Part shown: positions 41,476-49,679 of the stretch, in pieces
Layout: the number at the start of each line of letters is the position of its first letter
How positions within the stretch are numbered: position 1 is the stretch's first letter
DNA from: Tsukamurella sp. TY48
GTDB taxonomy: Bacteria; Actinomycetota; Actinomycetes; Mycobacteriales; Mycobacteriaceae
Direction of reading: 5' to 3'
Length of the DNA: 64,000 nucleotides
Assembly: GCF_019656655.1 (NCBI RefSeq)
Contig: NZ_BPMV01000001.1
Location: forward strand, 868,001 to 932,000
Program-made: the position numbers and the translations under genes
The notes under the pieces: generated by a model
Database searches by the model: none
Told to the model about the DNA's origin: nothing
The model's input: the letters and a program-made list of their open reading frames with translations, nothing else

Positions 41476-42285
41476 CTAGTCGCGGTACTCGACGGTGACC
41501 GGCGCGTGGTCCGACCAGCGCAGGGCGTAGGTGTCCGCGCGTTCCACCCGCGCTGCTGTCGCGCGGGCGGCGAGGGCGTTGTTCGCGATCTGCAGGTCGA
41601 TCCGCCAGCCGGAGTCGTTGTCGAAGGCCTTGCCGCGCCACGACCACCAGGCGTACGGGCCCGGCGTATCGGGATGCAGCTCGCGAACGACGTCGGTGAA
41701 GGGACGGCCGGCACCGATGTAGGTGCTCATCCACTCCCGCTCCTCGGGGAGGAAGCCCGAGTTCTTGACGTTGCCCTTCCAGTTCTTGATGTCCAGTTCG
41801 GTGTGGCCGATGTTCCAGTCACCGCACACCACCACGTCGCGCCGGCGGCGTCCGAGCTTGGTGAGGTACTCGCCGAACTCCTTGCGGAAGCGGTCCTTCT
41901 CGTCCTGGCGTTCGGTGCCCACATCGCCCGAGGGCAGGTAGAGCGAGCCGACGGTGAGCGTGCCGAAGTCCGCCTCCAGGTATCGGCCCGCCTCGTCGAA
42001 TTCGGCACTGCCGAAGCCGATGCGCACCGCATCGGGCTCGCGGCGCGAGAGGATCGCGACGCCGTTGCGGCCCGCGGTCGACGATTCCGCCGCGGTGACG
42101 TGCCACCCCTCGTCGAGAGCGGGCGCGAGCGCGGTCAGCGTCTGCTTGTGCGTGGCACGCACCTCCTGCAGGGCGACGACGTCGGCCTTCGTCGCATGCA
42201 GCCAAGGCAGCATCCCGAGGTTCTCCTCGGACCGCTGCTTGACCGCGGCGCGGATGCCGTTGACGTTGATCGACGTGATGATCAT
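41476..42285 (-). CDS. xthA: Exodeoxyribonuclease III / AP endonuclease
   Basis: This 269-residue metal-dependent DNA repair nuclease cuts at abasic sites and degrades 3' ends. Motifs are SINVNGIRAA (N7-like), the metal Glu in VVALQEVRA, GDWNIGHTELDIKN, and the C-terminal RIDLQIAN and RWSDHAPVTVEY with the catalytic Asp-His. The ATG at 42285 overlaps the barstar stop (ATGA), so it is the last gene of the RNase-barstar-xthA transcript. Confidence 0.94.
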   Translation of the reverse strand: MIITSINVNGIRAAVKQRSEENLGMLPWLHATKADVVALQEVRATHKQTLTALAPALDEGWHVTAAESSTAGRNGVAILSRREPDAVRIGFGSAEFDEAGRYLEADFGTLTVGSLYLPSGDVGTERQDEKDRFRKEFGEYLTKLGRRRRDVVVCGDWNIGHTELDIKNWKGNVKNSGFLPEEREWMSTYIGAGRPFTDVVRELHPDTPGPYAWWSWRGKAFDNDSGWRIDLQIANNALAARATAARVERADTYALRWSDHAPVTVEYRD

Positions 42286-42713
42286 GCGAGCGCCGCCACG
42301 GTGAGACCGGCATCGGACCAGGCTGCGCGGACAGCAGCATCGTCGGCATCGGGGCCGGTGCTCAGCAGCACCTGGACGCCCCGGTCGGCGAGCACCGAGA
42401 CGAAGACGTCGAACGAATCCGCCTCATCCGCGAGAACCTGCTCGGCCTCGGCGATCGCGACCACCACCAGGGCCGGGCCGCCCAGCCAGCCCAGGTCTCC
42501 CAGACAATCCGCGAGGGCGTCCCAGTTCGCACCGAAGTCGAGCGGGAACTGCAGGACGGCGGACAACTCGTCGAGTAGCGCCGCCTTGGCGCGCATGCGG
42601 CTGCCGCGGGCGACGAGCACGCGGGGCCGCTCGCGCTGCTTGAGGCTGTCGAGATCGGCGCTGGTGAGCGCCGCCCCGGAGCCGGAGGCCAGGAACTGCG
42701 GAAGAGTGCTCAT
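42282..42713 (-). CDS. Barstar-family RNase inhibitor
   Basis: This 143-residue cytosolic protein has the barstar fold. The central DFGANWDALADCLGDLGWL is the family signature, containing the acidic helix that plugs the barnase active site; a beta strand (PALVVVAIA) and a final helix follow. The ATG at 42713 overlaps the stop of the upstream RNase gene by 4 nt (ATGA), ensuring the inhibitor is made together with the enzyme. It should protect the producer against any RNase that remains in or re-enters the cytosol. Confidence 0.88.
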   Translation of the reverse strand: MSTLPQFLASGSGAALTSADLDSLKQRERPRVLVARGSRMRAKAALLDELSAVLQFPLDFGANWDALADCLGDLGWLGGPALVVVAIAEAEQVLADEADSFDVFVSVLADRGVQVLLSTGPDADDAAVRAAWSDAGLTVAALA

Positions 42714-43177
42714 CGGATCCTCGTGAAGGTCTCGTAGTGGTCGAGGGTGTACCAGGCGCTGCCGTCCGAGCCGGTGATGATGCGTTCGGCATCCCGGCCG
42801 CGGTTCGGTTTCTTGATGTTGACGTCCCACTCGGTGTAGCGCACCTTCTTGCCGTCCGCACCGGTGGCCGGCAGCCGCTTCTCGAAGTTGCCGAAGTTGC
42901 GGCCGCCCTGCGTTCCGGAGCCGTCCTTCGGCGGCCAGGTGCCGGCGTCGATCTTGGCGAGCGTGTCGGAGACCCGTTGGGGTACGGCCGTGTTGGCCGC
43001 GGAGCGGGACGGGGCACCGGGTTTGGCGGTGACCGAGCGCGAGGCGCCCGACGGGGCCTTGGCGGCCGCCGACGTGGCGCCCGCGGATTCCGCCGCCGGT
43101 TGGCTCGACTTACCGCAGGCCGTGAGACCGAACACCGCGAGCAGGGTGATCGCGCACAGCGCGAGGATCCTTCGCAT
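42710..43177 (-). CDS. Barnase/RNase Sa-family ribonuclease lipoprotein
   Basis: This 155-residue protein has a lipoprotein signal (MRRILALCAITLLAVFGLTA then Cys about 21 as the lipobox cysteine), an Ala/Ser-rich linker (about 25-65) and a C-terminal guanyl-specific RNase domain. Expected active-site residues are present: Glu in TEWDV, Arg in GRDAERIITG and His in LDHYETFTRI. Tyr in AWYT also matches RNase Sa. Normally such enzymes are fully secreted; here a lipid anchor would hold it at the outer face of the membrane. The ATG at 43177 rather than that at 43201 is supported by TAGGGT 7 nt upstream. The barstar gene follows, overlapping by 4 nt. Confidence 0.85.
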   Translation of the reverse strand: MRRILALCAITLLAVFGLTACGKSSQPAAESAGATSAAAKAPSGASRSVTAKPGAPSRSAANTAVPQRVSDTLAKIDAGTWPPKDGSGTQGGRNFGNFEKRLPATGADGKKVRYTEWDVNIKKPNRGRDAERIITGSDGSAWYTLDHYETFTRIR

Positions 43178-43184
43178 GGGCCCG

Positions 43185-43190
43185 ACCCTA
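43185..43190 (-). promoter_or_regulatory. -10 hexamer TAGGGT of leaderless RNase-barstar-xthA promoter
   Basis: On the minus strand TAGGGT precedes the RNase ATG at 43177 by 7 nt. The hexamer overlaps the last codons of the MFS gene. Confidence 0.45.
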
Positions 43191-44372
43191 CCGGCGGGCA
43201 CCGACAGGTTCCGGGGCGCGGCGCGCCGCCAGCAGGCCGATGCCGAAGACGCCCAGGCCCGCGACGGCCAGGCCGCTGCCGACCAGCGCCGGTGCCGTGT
43301 AGCCGTAGCCTGCGGCGATCACGGCACCGCCGAGGAAGGCACCGAGAGCGTTGGCGATGTTGAGCGCCGAATGGTTGAGGGTGGCGGCCAGGGTCTGCGC
43401 CTCCCCCGCGACGTCCATCAGGCGCGTCTGCAGCGCGGGGACGAGTGCCGACCCGGTGAGGCCGATGAGGAAGAACAGCGAGATCGCGGCGACCGGCTCC
43501 GGCGCGAACGCCGAGAACAGCGCCTGCAGCACCACGAGACCGGCGAGCGTGGCGACGATCGACCGGTTCACCGAGAAGTCGGCGGCACGACCGCCCACCA
43601 CGTTGCCGATCACCATGCCCACGCCGTACACCGCGAGCACGAACGGCACCGCGGACTTCTCCAGCCCGGACACACTGGTCAGAGTGGTGCTGATGTAGGT
43701 GTAGACCGCGAACATGCCGCCGAACCCGACCACACCGGTGAGCAGCGCGAACCACACCTGCGGGCGGCGCAGGGCGCCGAGCTCGGTGAGCGGGTTGGTG
43801 ACGGGGATGTCGACGGCGGGCAGCCACACCAGGAGCGCGATCACCGTGGCGGCGCCGATCACCACGACCACCGACAGCGCGTACCGCCAGCCGAAGGCGT
43901 CGCCGAGCCAGGTGGTGAGGGGGACTCCGATCACGTTGGCCACGGACAGGCCCATGAGGACCTGGCCGACGGCGCGCCCGCGGCCCGCCGGTCCGGCGAG
44001 GTGCGCGGCGACGAGCGCGGCCACCCCGAAGAAGGCGCCGTGCGGCAGGCCCGCGATGAAGCGCGCGGCCATCAGGGTCTCGTAGTTGGGCGCGATCACC
44101 GAGAGCGTGTTGCCGAGGGTGAAGGCCACCATCAGCGCGACGAGCAGGGTGCGGCGCTGCTCGCGGGCGAAGGCCGCGGCGATGAGCGGAGCGCCCACCA
44201 CTACGCCGAGGGCGTAGGCGGCGATCACATGGCCGGCGACCGGTTCCGATACGCCGAGATCAGCCGCGATGTCGGGGAGCAGACCCATCGCCGCGAATTC
44301 GGTGGTGCCGATCCCGAAGCCTCCGAGGGCCATCGCGCCGACGGCAAGACTGATGCGCGTGGATGGGTTCAC
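43188..44372 (-). CDS. MFS transporter, DHA1 (AraJ/YdhP-like) family
   Basis: This 394-residue 12-helix exporter of the arabinose-efflux type has GTTEFAAMGLLPDIAADLGVS in helix 1 with its loop, ARFIAGLPHGAFFGVAALVA in helix 4 (motif C region), and QTRLMDVAGEAQTLAATLNH before helix 11, which is typical of this subfamily. GTG at 44372 gives the family N-terminus (NPSTRISLAVGAMAL); GTG at 44387 would add five residues. Neither has a clear ribosome-binding site. The substrate is unknown. Confidence 0.85.
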   Translation of the reverse strand: MNPSTRISLAVGAMALGGFGIGTTEFAAMGLLPDIAADLGVSEPVAGHVIAAYALGVVVGAPLIAAAFAREQRRTLLVALMVAFTLGNTLSVIAPNYETLMAARFIAGLPHGAFFGVAALVAAHLAGPAGRGRAVGQVLMGLSVANVIGVPLTTWLGDAFGWRYALSVVVVIGAATVIALLVWLPAVDIPVTNPLTELGALRRPQVWFALLTGVVGFGGMFAVYTYISTTLTSVSGLEKSAVPFVLAVYGVGMVIGNVVGGRAADFSVNRSIVATLAGLVVLQALFSAFAPEPVAAISLFFLIGLTGSALVPALQTRLMDVAGEAQTLAATLNHSALNIANALGAFLGGAVIAAGYGYTAPALVGSGLAVAGLGVFGIGLLAARRAPEPVGARR

Positions 44373-44479
44373 ACGCCGGTGCAACACCGCGCGGGCGCGA
44401 TTGGTTCCCCATCGCGCCTGTGAACTCCTTCACAGGGCGGGGCCTTCCCCGCTACCCCTGCCGCCCGAATCCGGTCGGT

Positions 44480-44485
44480 TATGAT
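44480..44485 (+). promoter_or_regulatory. -10 hexamer TATGAT upstream of the SAM-IV riboswitch
   Basis: TATGAT would start transcription near 44492, just before the first riboswitch stem, so the whole aptamer is included in the metX leader. Confidence 0.5.
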
Positions 44486-44492
44486 GCAGGCC

Positions 44493-44611
44493 AGGTCATG
44501 AGTGTCAGCGTCAAGCCCCGGCTCGCTGACCGGCAACCCTCCGCCGCGGTGGGGTGCCCCGGGTGATGACCAGGTTTCCCGGCGGACAGCCGCGCCGGGC
44601 GGCAAACGCGA
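44493..44611 (+). ncRNA. SAM-IV riboswitch in the metX leader
   Basis: The aptamer begins with GGTCAT (44494-44499), which pairs with ATGACC (44566-44571) as stem P1. Inside are AGTGTCAGCGTCAAGCCCCG and GCTGACCGGCAACCCTCC, the SAM-binding core shared by SAM-I and SAM-IV RNAs. GCGGTGGGGTGCCCCGGGTG follows directly and P1 closes without a P4 arm, which together with the downstream GC-rich stem-loop (about 44577-44600) is the SAM-IV arrangement of Actinomycetales. High S-adenosylmethionine should lower metX expression, probably by hiding the ribosome-binding site about 40 nt downstream. Confidence 0.85.
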
Positions 44612-44622
44612 GAAGAGGTTCG

Positions 44623-45777
44623 GTGACCATCAGCATTCCCGCAGGCAGGACCGATCGCAGTCACGCAGGTGACTGGGCGCGGGTTCCCGACGGTGCGATG
44701 CAATCGGTCGGGATCGGCGCCTTCCGGCTGGAATCGGGCGAGGTCCTCGACGATGTGACGATCGCCTTCCAGCGCTGGGGGGCGCCCAATGAGGCCGCCG
44801 ACAACATCGTGCTGGTGCTGCACGCACTGACCGGCGATTCGCACGCGGCCGGCCCCGCCGACGGCGAGCACGGCCAGGCGGGATGGTGGAACGGACTGAT
44901 CGGTTCCGGTGCACCGGTGGACACCGACGAGTGGTGCGTGGTCTCGGCCAATGTCCTGGGCGGATGCTCGGGGTCCACCGGCCCGTCGTCGGTGGCCGCC
45001 GACGGCCGCAGGTACGGCTCGCGATTCCCGACGATCACCGTGCGCGACCAGGTGGAGGCCGAACGCGAGCTGCTGCGAGCTCTCGGCGTCCGGGAGATCG
45101 CCGCGGTCGCCGGCGGCTCGATGGGCGGCGCCCGGGCCCTGGAGTGGGCCGTGAGCCATCCCGATTCGGTGCGCGCCGCACTGGTGCTCGCCGTCGGCGC
45201 CCGGGCCACGGCGGATCAGATCGGCACCCAGACAACGCAGATCCAGGCGATCACCTCCGATGCGAACTGGCGCGGCGGCGATTACCACGATTCCGGCCCC
45301 GCGCCCGAGGCCGGCCTGGGCATCGCCCGCCGGATCGCGCACCTGACCTATCGCACCGAGATCGAACTCGACTCGCGCTTCGCCAATCACCCTCAGGGCG
45401 AAGAGGATCCACTGAACGGAGGACGGTACGCCGTGACCTCCTACCTCGATCACCAGGCGTCGAAGCTGGTGCAGCGCTTCGACGCCGGCAGCTACGTGGT
45501 GCTGTCGGAGGTACTCAATCACCATGACGTCGGCCGGGGCCGCGGCGGCGTCGAGGCCGCCCTGCGCGGCTGCCCCGTGCCCACCGTGGTGGGCGGCATC
45601 GATTCCGACCGCCTCTACCCGCTGCGCCTGCAGCAGGAGATCGCCGATCTGCTCCCCGGCTGCGAGGGGCTGCGCGTCGTGCACTCCCGCGACGGCCACG
45701 ACGGCTTCCTCACGGAGAGGGATGCGGTAGCCGAATTACTCACCGCGACGATGGAACTGGCCCGCCGACCACGCTGA
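44623..45777 (+). CDS. metX: Homoserine O-acetyltransferase
   Basis: This 384-residue alpha/beta-hydrolase-fold enzyme transfers acetyl from acetyl-CoA to L-homoserine in methionine synthesis (the Rv3341 counterpart, called metA there). The nucleophile elbow is [13 protein letters not shown] (Ser at about 157), the catalytic Asp lies in [11 protein letters not shown] and the catalytic His in [26 protein letters not shown] is the conserved oxyanion/homoserine region. GTG at 44623 follows AGAAGAGG, while longer in-frame starts would lie inside the riboswitch. metY is not adjacent here. Confidence 0.95.
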   Translation: MTISIPAGRTDRSHAGDWARVPDGAMQSVGIGAFRLESGEVLDDVTIAFQRWGAPNEAADNIVLVLHALTGDSHAAGPADGEHGQAGWWNGLIGSGAPVDTDEWCVVSANVLGGCSGSTGPSSVAADGRRYGSRFPTITVRDQVEAERELLRALGVREIAAVAGGSMGGARALEWAVSHPDSVRAALVLAVGARATADQIGTQTTQIQAITSDANWRGGDYHDSGPAPEAGLGIARRIAHLTYRTEIELDSRFANHPQGEEDPLNGGRYAVTSYLDHQASKLVQRFDAGSYVVLSEVLNHHDVGRGRGGVEAALRGCPVPTVVGGIDSDRLYPLRLQQEIADLLPGCEGLRVVHSRDGHDGFLTERDAVAELLTATMELARRPR

Positions 45778-45787
45778 GCCGCAAGCG

Positions 45788-47191
45788 CTACGCCGCGGGC
45801 GTGGTCACGGTCGGCGACTCGGGCGCCTGCTCCCCCGCCGATGGCTGCACGGGCGCGGGCGGTACGTCCGGCCCGGAGGCACCCTCGGGAAGGTGTGCCC
45901 CACCGCCCACGATCGGCAGCGGCGGATGCTCGGACGTGGGCGACGGCGCGGTCGGCGTTCCGGTGCCACCCGTCGTGGGCACGCCGGGACTGGTCGGACT
46001 CGGGGTGCCCGTCGTCGGGCTGCCGGTGGGCGGAGTCGGCAACAGGATCGTGGGCCAACCGGTACCCGGCGTGGATGGGACGGTGGGCGTCGTCGGCAGC
46101 GGCCCGACGGTGCGGCCGGGGGTTCGCGTCCGCGGCGCAGTGGGCGGCGGAGCGAAGGTCGTCATCACGGGCGGCACCGTGACCTCGTCGCGGGGATGAT
46201 CGCGGGGCACGTTGGTCGGCACCACCAGCTCGCCGCCGGCCAAGGTGGTGGTCGTCGAGGTGAACTCCTCACGAGTCGTGCTGCCCTGCACCGCATCCGA
46301 CGTCGTGGCATCGGTCACCAGGGGCAACCGGTCGGTGCTGTCCCCAGTGGGGCCGATGAGGCCGGTCGCGTAGGTCGTGATGAGGACGGCGAAGGCGAGC
46401 GCCGCCACCACCAGTACCGGGAGGATGGTCGCAGTGAGCCGCACGCTGTGCCCACCGAAGGCGCCGAAGCCGGAGCCGAGGCGGGCCGTGCCCGCAGGGG
46501 CGGCGCCGGCGGTCCGATCGGCGGCCAGGAGCGCCGCGCCCGTGGCCGCGACCGCTTCCGGCTCGTCGACGTCCACCGTCTCGATGTGAGAGGTACGGGC
46601 CACACCGGAGATCGCCTCGCGGATCGCGGCGTGCTGGGCGCCACCGCCGATCAGGACCAGCGCCTCGGGCGGGGTACCGGCCCCGTCGACCACTCCGCGG
46701 ACGAATTCCGCTGCGGCGCGCGGTGTATCGAATCCGGGTTCGGTGCCGGAAACGGCGACCGCGGTGGTGCGGGCGGTCGCGGTCACGGCACCGTCGGTCA
46801 CGGTGTGCACCCGCATCCCACCGGCCCCGATATCGGCGATCAGCGTCACGGAATAGCGGGCGATGGCTCCACTGTCGTCGAGCGCGCGGAGCACCGCATC
46901 GGTCTCGCGCACGACCTCGGCGGCGCGGAGTTCGCCGCGGATGCCGAACCGCGCCGCCAGCAGATCGCGGCGGGTGCGCACGGCGACGGCGGAGGCATCG
47001 ACGGGGCGTTCGGCGCGGGCGGCGAGCAGGTCGAAGCCCGAGGCCAGCAGGTCGCTGCGGCGGCCCAGACGGTAGGGGCCGGGGTCGATGGTGCGGGTCT
47101 GCTGACCGACGACCTCGCCGTCCTCCCATTCGAGCAACACGCAGTGGACCGGGCCGCGACCGATGGAAGCGCCGAATGACGTGGTGGTCAT
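45788..47191 (-). CDS. Membrane protein with N-terminal actin/Hsp70-like domain and Pro/Thr-rich tail
   Basis: This 467-residue protein has an N-terminal region of about 230 residues that looks like an actin-fold ATPase: ASIGRGPVHCVLLEW as a phosphate-1-like strand, ADIGAGGMRVHTVTD as phosphate 2, and VLIGGGAQHAAIREAI as the adenosine motif, in the order seen in Hsp70 and sugar kinases. One transmembrane helix follows (LTATILPVLVVAALAFAVLI), then about 170 residues of Pro/Thr/Gly-rich sequence outside the membrane. Similar proteins occur in mycobacteria (DUF7159-like); function unknown. The ATG at 47191 has a perfect GGAGGT site. It is convergent with metX. Confidence 0.75.
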   Translation of the reverse strand: MTTTSFGASIGRGPVHCVLLEWEDGEVVGQQTRTIDPGPYRLGRRSDLLASGFDLLAARAERPVDASAVAVRTRRDLLAARFGIRGELRAAEVVRETDAVLRALDDSGAIARYSVTLIADIGAGGMRVHTVTDGAVTATARTTAVAVSGTEPGFDTPRAAAEFVRGVVDGAGTPPEALVLIGGGAQHAAIREAISGVARTSHIETVDVDEPEAVAATGAALLAADRTAGAAPAGTARLGSGFGAFGGHSVRLTATILPVLVVAALAFAVLITTYATGLIGPTGDSTDRLPLVTDATTSDAVQGSTTREEFTSTTTTLAGGELVVPTNVPRDHPRDEVTVPPVMTTFAPPPTAPRTRTPGRTVGPLPTTPTVPSTPGTGWPTILLPTPPTGSPTTGTPSPTSPGVPTTGGTGTPTAPSPTSEHPPLPIVGGGAHLPEGASGPDVPPAPVQPSAGEQAPESPTVTTPAA

Positions 47192-47264
47192 GGGCACCTC
47201 CGATCACGTCGCATTAGTCCGTTATCTGGTCACATCGTACCCGATACGAAATCGTTACATACGT

Positions 47265-47278
47265 CATCCTGAAGGATG
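47265..47278 (-). terminator. Small hairpin after the folD-DUF3017 genes
   Basis: CATCC (47265-47269) and GGATG (47274-47278) enclose a 4-nt loop, about 40 nt beyond the DUF3017 stop on the minus strand. The stem is short, so termination is uncertain. Confidence 0.3.
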
Positions 47279-47316
47279 AAATGCGATGACCGCAGACGAC
47301 GTGTGCCGCGCGGCGT

Positions 47317-47631
47317 CTACTTCGTTCCGAGCGGGCTGATCTTCCAGGTCACGACCAGGATCGCAATCGCGGCGAGCGCCAGTACGGTGGTGTCGAACCA
47401 GCGGCTGCGGACGCGCAACAGGCCCTGCCGGCGATCGGGCAGGGTGGCCCGCAGTACGGCAGCGAGTCCGGTACCGGCACCGAAGACGACGAGGCCTCGC
47501 CGCCAGTACTCGAGCCCCACGAGGACCATGCCCACCGTCAGCACGCCGATCACCGAGGCGTATCCGGCGTTCGCCACCACCGACCGCACCACTCGGGCGC
47601 GGCGGTACCGGACGACCTCGGACTCGGTCAC
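47317..47631 (-). CDS. DUF3017 family membrane protein
   Basis: This 104-residue protein (Rv3355c counterpart) has three predicted transmembrane helices: NAGYASVIGVLTVGMVLVGL, LVVFGAGTGLAAVLRATL, and FDTTVLALAAIAILVVTWKI near the C-terminus. The basic N-terminus (RYRRARVVR) should stay in the cytosol. The start is GTG at 47631, directly abutting the folD stop, and folD-DUF3017 adjacency is conserved in actinobacteria. The function is unknown. Confidence 0.82.
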   Translation of the reverse strand: MTESEVVRYRRARVVRSVVANAGYASVIGVLTVGMVLVGLEYWRRGLVVFGAGTGLAAVLRATLPDRRQGLLRVRSRWFDTTVLALAAIAILVVTWKISPLGTK

Positions 47632-48498
47632 TCAGGCCCCGTCCGCACGCGCCAGATCGCGTTCGGCGGCGTCGATCACGTTGCACAGAAGGAAGGCCCG
47701 GGTCAGGGGGCCGACCCCACCGGGGTTGGGCGAGAGGTACCCGGCGACCTCGGCCACCTCGGGGGCGACATCGCCCCGAAGCCCGTCGGCGGTGCGGCTC
47801 ACGCCCACGTCGAGGACGGCCGCACCGGGCTTGACCATGTCGGCGGTGATCAGCCCCGGCACACCGGCGGCGGCGATCACGATGTCGGCGCGCCGGACCT
47901 CGGCCGCCAGGTCACGAGTGCCCGTGTGGCACAACGTGACCGTGGCGTTCTCGGTGCGACGGGTCAGGAGGAGGCCGATCGGCCGGCCCACGGTGACCCC
48001 GCGACCGATCACCACCACGTGCGCGCCGTTGATCTCCACGCCGTACCGCCGCAGCAGGTAGACGATGCCGTGCGGGGTGCAGGGCAGCGGTCCCTCGGCG
48101 CCGAGCACCAGCTTGCCGAGATTGGTCGGGTGCAGGCCGTCCGCGTCCTTGGCGGGGTCGATCCGCTCCAGGATCGCGTTCTCGTCGAGGTGCTTGGGCA
48201 GGGGCAGCTGCACGATGTATCCGGTGCACGCCGGATCGGCGTTGAGATCATCGATCACGGCCTCCAGCTCGGCCTGCGAGATGTCGGCCGGCAGATCGCG
48301 GCGGATCGACTCGATGCCCACCTTGGCGCAGTCCGCGTGCTTGCCCTTGACGTAGGAGTGCGAACCCGGGTCGTCGCCCACCAGCACGGTGCCCAGCCCG
48401 GGCGCCACACCGCGGGCGCGCAGCGCGTCCACGCGCCCTCGGAACTGCTCGAAGAGCTCGTCGCGGGTCGCTTTGCCATCCAGAACACGTGCGGTCAC
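47632..48498 (-). CDS. folD: Bifunctional methylenetetrahydrofolate dehydrogenase/cyclohydrolase
   Basis: This 288-residue enzyme interconverts 5,10-methylene-THF and 10-formyl-THF with [26 protein letters not shown] includes the catalytic Lys and Tyr region, [17 protein letters not shown] and [11 protein letters not shown] line the active site, [13 protein letters not shown] is the NADP fold, and the family ending [18 protein letters not shown] is present. GTG at 48498 (MTARVLDGK) was chosen over ATG at 48516 because TAGACT lies 7 nt upstream of it and the length fits mycobacterial FolD. Confidence 0.95.
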   Translation of the reverse strand: MTARVLDGKATRDELFEQFRGRVDALRARGVAPGLGTVLVGDDPGSHSYVKGKHADCAKVGIESIRRDLPADISQAELEAVIDDLNADPACTGYIVQLPLPKHLDENAILERIDPAKDADGLHPTNLGKLVLGAEGPLPCTPHGIVYLLRRYGVEINGAHVVVIGRGVTVGRPIGLLLTRRTENATVTLCHTGTRDLAAEVRRADIVIAAAGVPGLITADMVKPGAAVLDVGVSRTADGLRGDVAPEVAEVAGYLSPNPGGVGPLTRAFLLCNVIDAAERDLARADGA

Positions 48499-48505
48499 GA
48501 CCAGC

Positions 48506-48511
48506 AGTCTA
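48506..48511 (-). promoter_or_regulatory. -10 hexamer TAGACT of leaderless folD promoter
   Basis: On the minus strand TAGACT precedes the GTG at 48498 by 7 nt; the alternative ATG at 48516 lies upstream of the box and could not be transcribed from it. Confidence 0.5.
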
Positions 48512-48585
48512 TCCATTCGAGCTGCGCACAACACATTCAGCCGATTCGATGAGCGCTCGGCCTCACTTCGTTCGATACTGAAAGC

Positions 48586-49164
48586 ATGACTACCAACAAT
48601 CCCCTGCAGCAGGGCATCAAGAGCACGTGGCAGACGACGCTGTTCCTGGGCATCGTGTCGATCGTCATGGGCGCGATCATCGCGGCGTGGCCCGGCCCCA
48701 CCACGTTGGTCGTCGGCGTGCTGTTCGGCGTCTTCCTGATCCTGACCGGCATCTTCCAGGTGATCTCGGGCCTGGTCGGTGAATCGCAGCACCGGGTGCT
48801 CGCCGTGATCAGCGGCGCACTGTCGCTCATCCTGGGCGTCTTCTGCTTCCGCGACGACGTCTACAACTCGATCACCGTGCTCGGCATCTGGATCGGCATC
48901 AGCTGGATCTTCTTCGGCATCACCTCGATCACCATCGGCTTCGCCAACAAGTCGCTGCCGAACCGGGTCTGGGTGATCATCCTGGGCATCCTCACCGCGA
49001 TCGGCGGCTTCGTGCTCGTCTCCTACCCGTACGAGGTGCAGATCCTCGTGCTCATCTCCGGCATCTGGGCGATCGCGATCGGCATCGTCGAGGTGGTCGC
49101 GGCCTTCCAGCTGCGCAGCGCGGCCGGCAAGTTCGAGAAGAAGGTCTCGGACTTCGTGAGCTGA
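48586..49164 (+). CDS. HdeD/DUF308 family membrane protein
   Basis: This 192-residue protein has six predicted transmembrane helices in three similar pairs (for example [38 protein letters not shown] and [18 protein letters not shown]), the pattern of HdeD proteins linked to acid resistance in E. coli; the molecular role is unclear. The C-terminus is short and charged ([11 protein letters not shown]). The ATG at 48586 is divergent from folD. A large hairpin follows it (49182-49227) and may act as its terminator. Confidence 0.85.
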   Translation: MTTNNPLQQGIKSTWQTTLFLGIVSIVMGAIIAAWPGPTTLVVGVLFGVFLILTGIFQVISGLVGESQHRVLAVISGALSLILGVFCFRDDVYNSITVLGIWIGISWIFFGITSITIGFANKSLPNRVWVIILGILTAIGGFVLVSYPYEVQILVLISGIWAIAIGIVEVVAAFQLRSAAGKFEKKVSDFVS

Positions 49165-49181
49165 CCACCCCCAGCAGTGGT

Positions 49182-49227
49182 GAATGCGGAACACGGGTGA
49201 CAGGATCGTCACCCGTGTTCCGCATTC
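49182..49227. repeat. 20-bp perfect inverted repeat covering the trmL start
   Basis: GAATGCGGAACACGGGTGAC (49182-49201) is perfectly complementary to 49208-49227, with a 6-nt loop AGGATC. The right arm contains the trmL GTG (49215) and the next four codons, while AGGA of the loop is the only possible ribosome-binding sequence. It may act as terminator for the HdeD gene, as an RNA switch over trmL initiation, or as a protein-binding palindrome in DNA. Confidence 0.85.
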
Positions 49228-49679
49228 TGTTCTTCGAACCCCGGATCGCGCCCAACACCGGCAACGCGATCCGGCTCGCGGCGGTGACCGGGTGCGAACT
49301 GCATCTCGTCGAGCCGCTGGGCTTCGACCTCTCCGAGCCCAAGCTCCGGCGCGCGGGACTCGACTACCACGACCTCGCGCACGTGCGGGTGCACGCCGAT
49401 CTCGCCGCCGCATGGACCGCCCTGCGTCCCGAGCGCGTCTTCGCCTTCACCGCCCACGCGCAGCGATTCCATCACCAGATCGAGTACGCACCGGGCGATG
49501 TCCTGCTGTTCGGGCCCGAGCCCACGGGCCTGCCGCCCGAGGTGCTCGGCGATCCGCACGTCACCGAGTCGGTGCGGATCCCGATGCTGCCCTCGCGGCG
49601 TTCGCTGAACCTGTCGAACGCCGCCGCCGTGGTCGCCTACGAGGCTTGGCGCCAGCAGGGATTCGACGGCGGCGTCTGA
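49215..49679 (+). CDS. trmL: tRNA (cytidine(34)-2'-O)-methyltransferase (SpoU/TrmL family)
   Basis: This 154-residue SPOUT-fold enzyme methylates the wobble-base ribose of tRNA-Leu isoacceptors using AdoMet (Rv3366-like by position). Motif 1 is [16 protein letters not shown], with the shared LRRAGLDYH segment. The knot region is [11 protein letters not shown], and the C-terminal [20 protein letters not shown] closes the AdoMet site. Starting at GTG 49215 (MFRILFFEP) gives the same length as E. coli TrmL; GTG 49197 would add six residues. The start codon lies inside a very stable hairpin. Confidence 0.9.
   Translation: MFRILFFEPRIAPNTGNAIRLAAVTGCELHLVEPLGFDLSEPKLRRAGLDYHDLAHVRVHADLAAAWTALRPERVFAFTAHAQRFHHQIEYAPGDVLLFGPEPTGLPPEVLGDPHVTESVRIPMLPSRRSLNLSNAAAVVAYEAWRQQGFDGGV

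Noticed and set aside
44493-44611. SAM-I (S-box) riboswitch
   Set aside because: The core is shared, but P1 closes without the P4 arm and a GC-rich stem follows outside P1, which is the SAM-IV layout typical of actinobacterial metX leaders.
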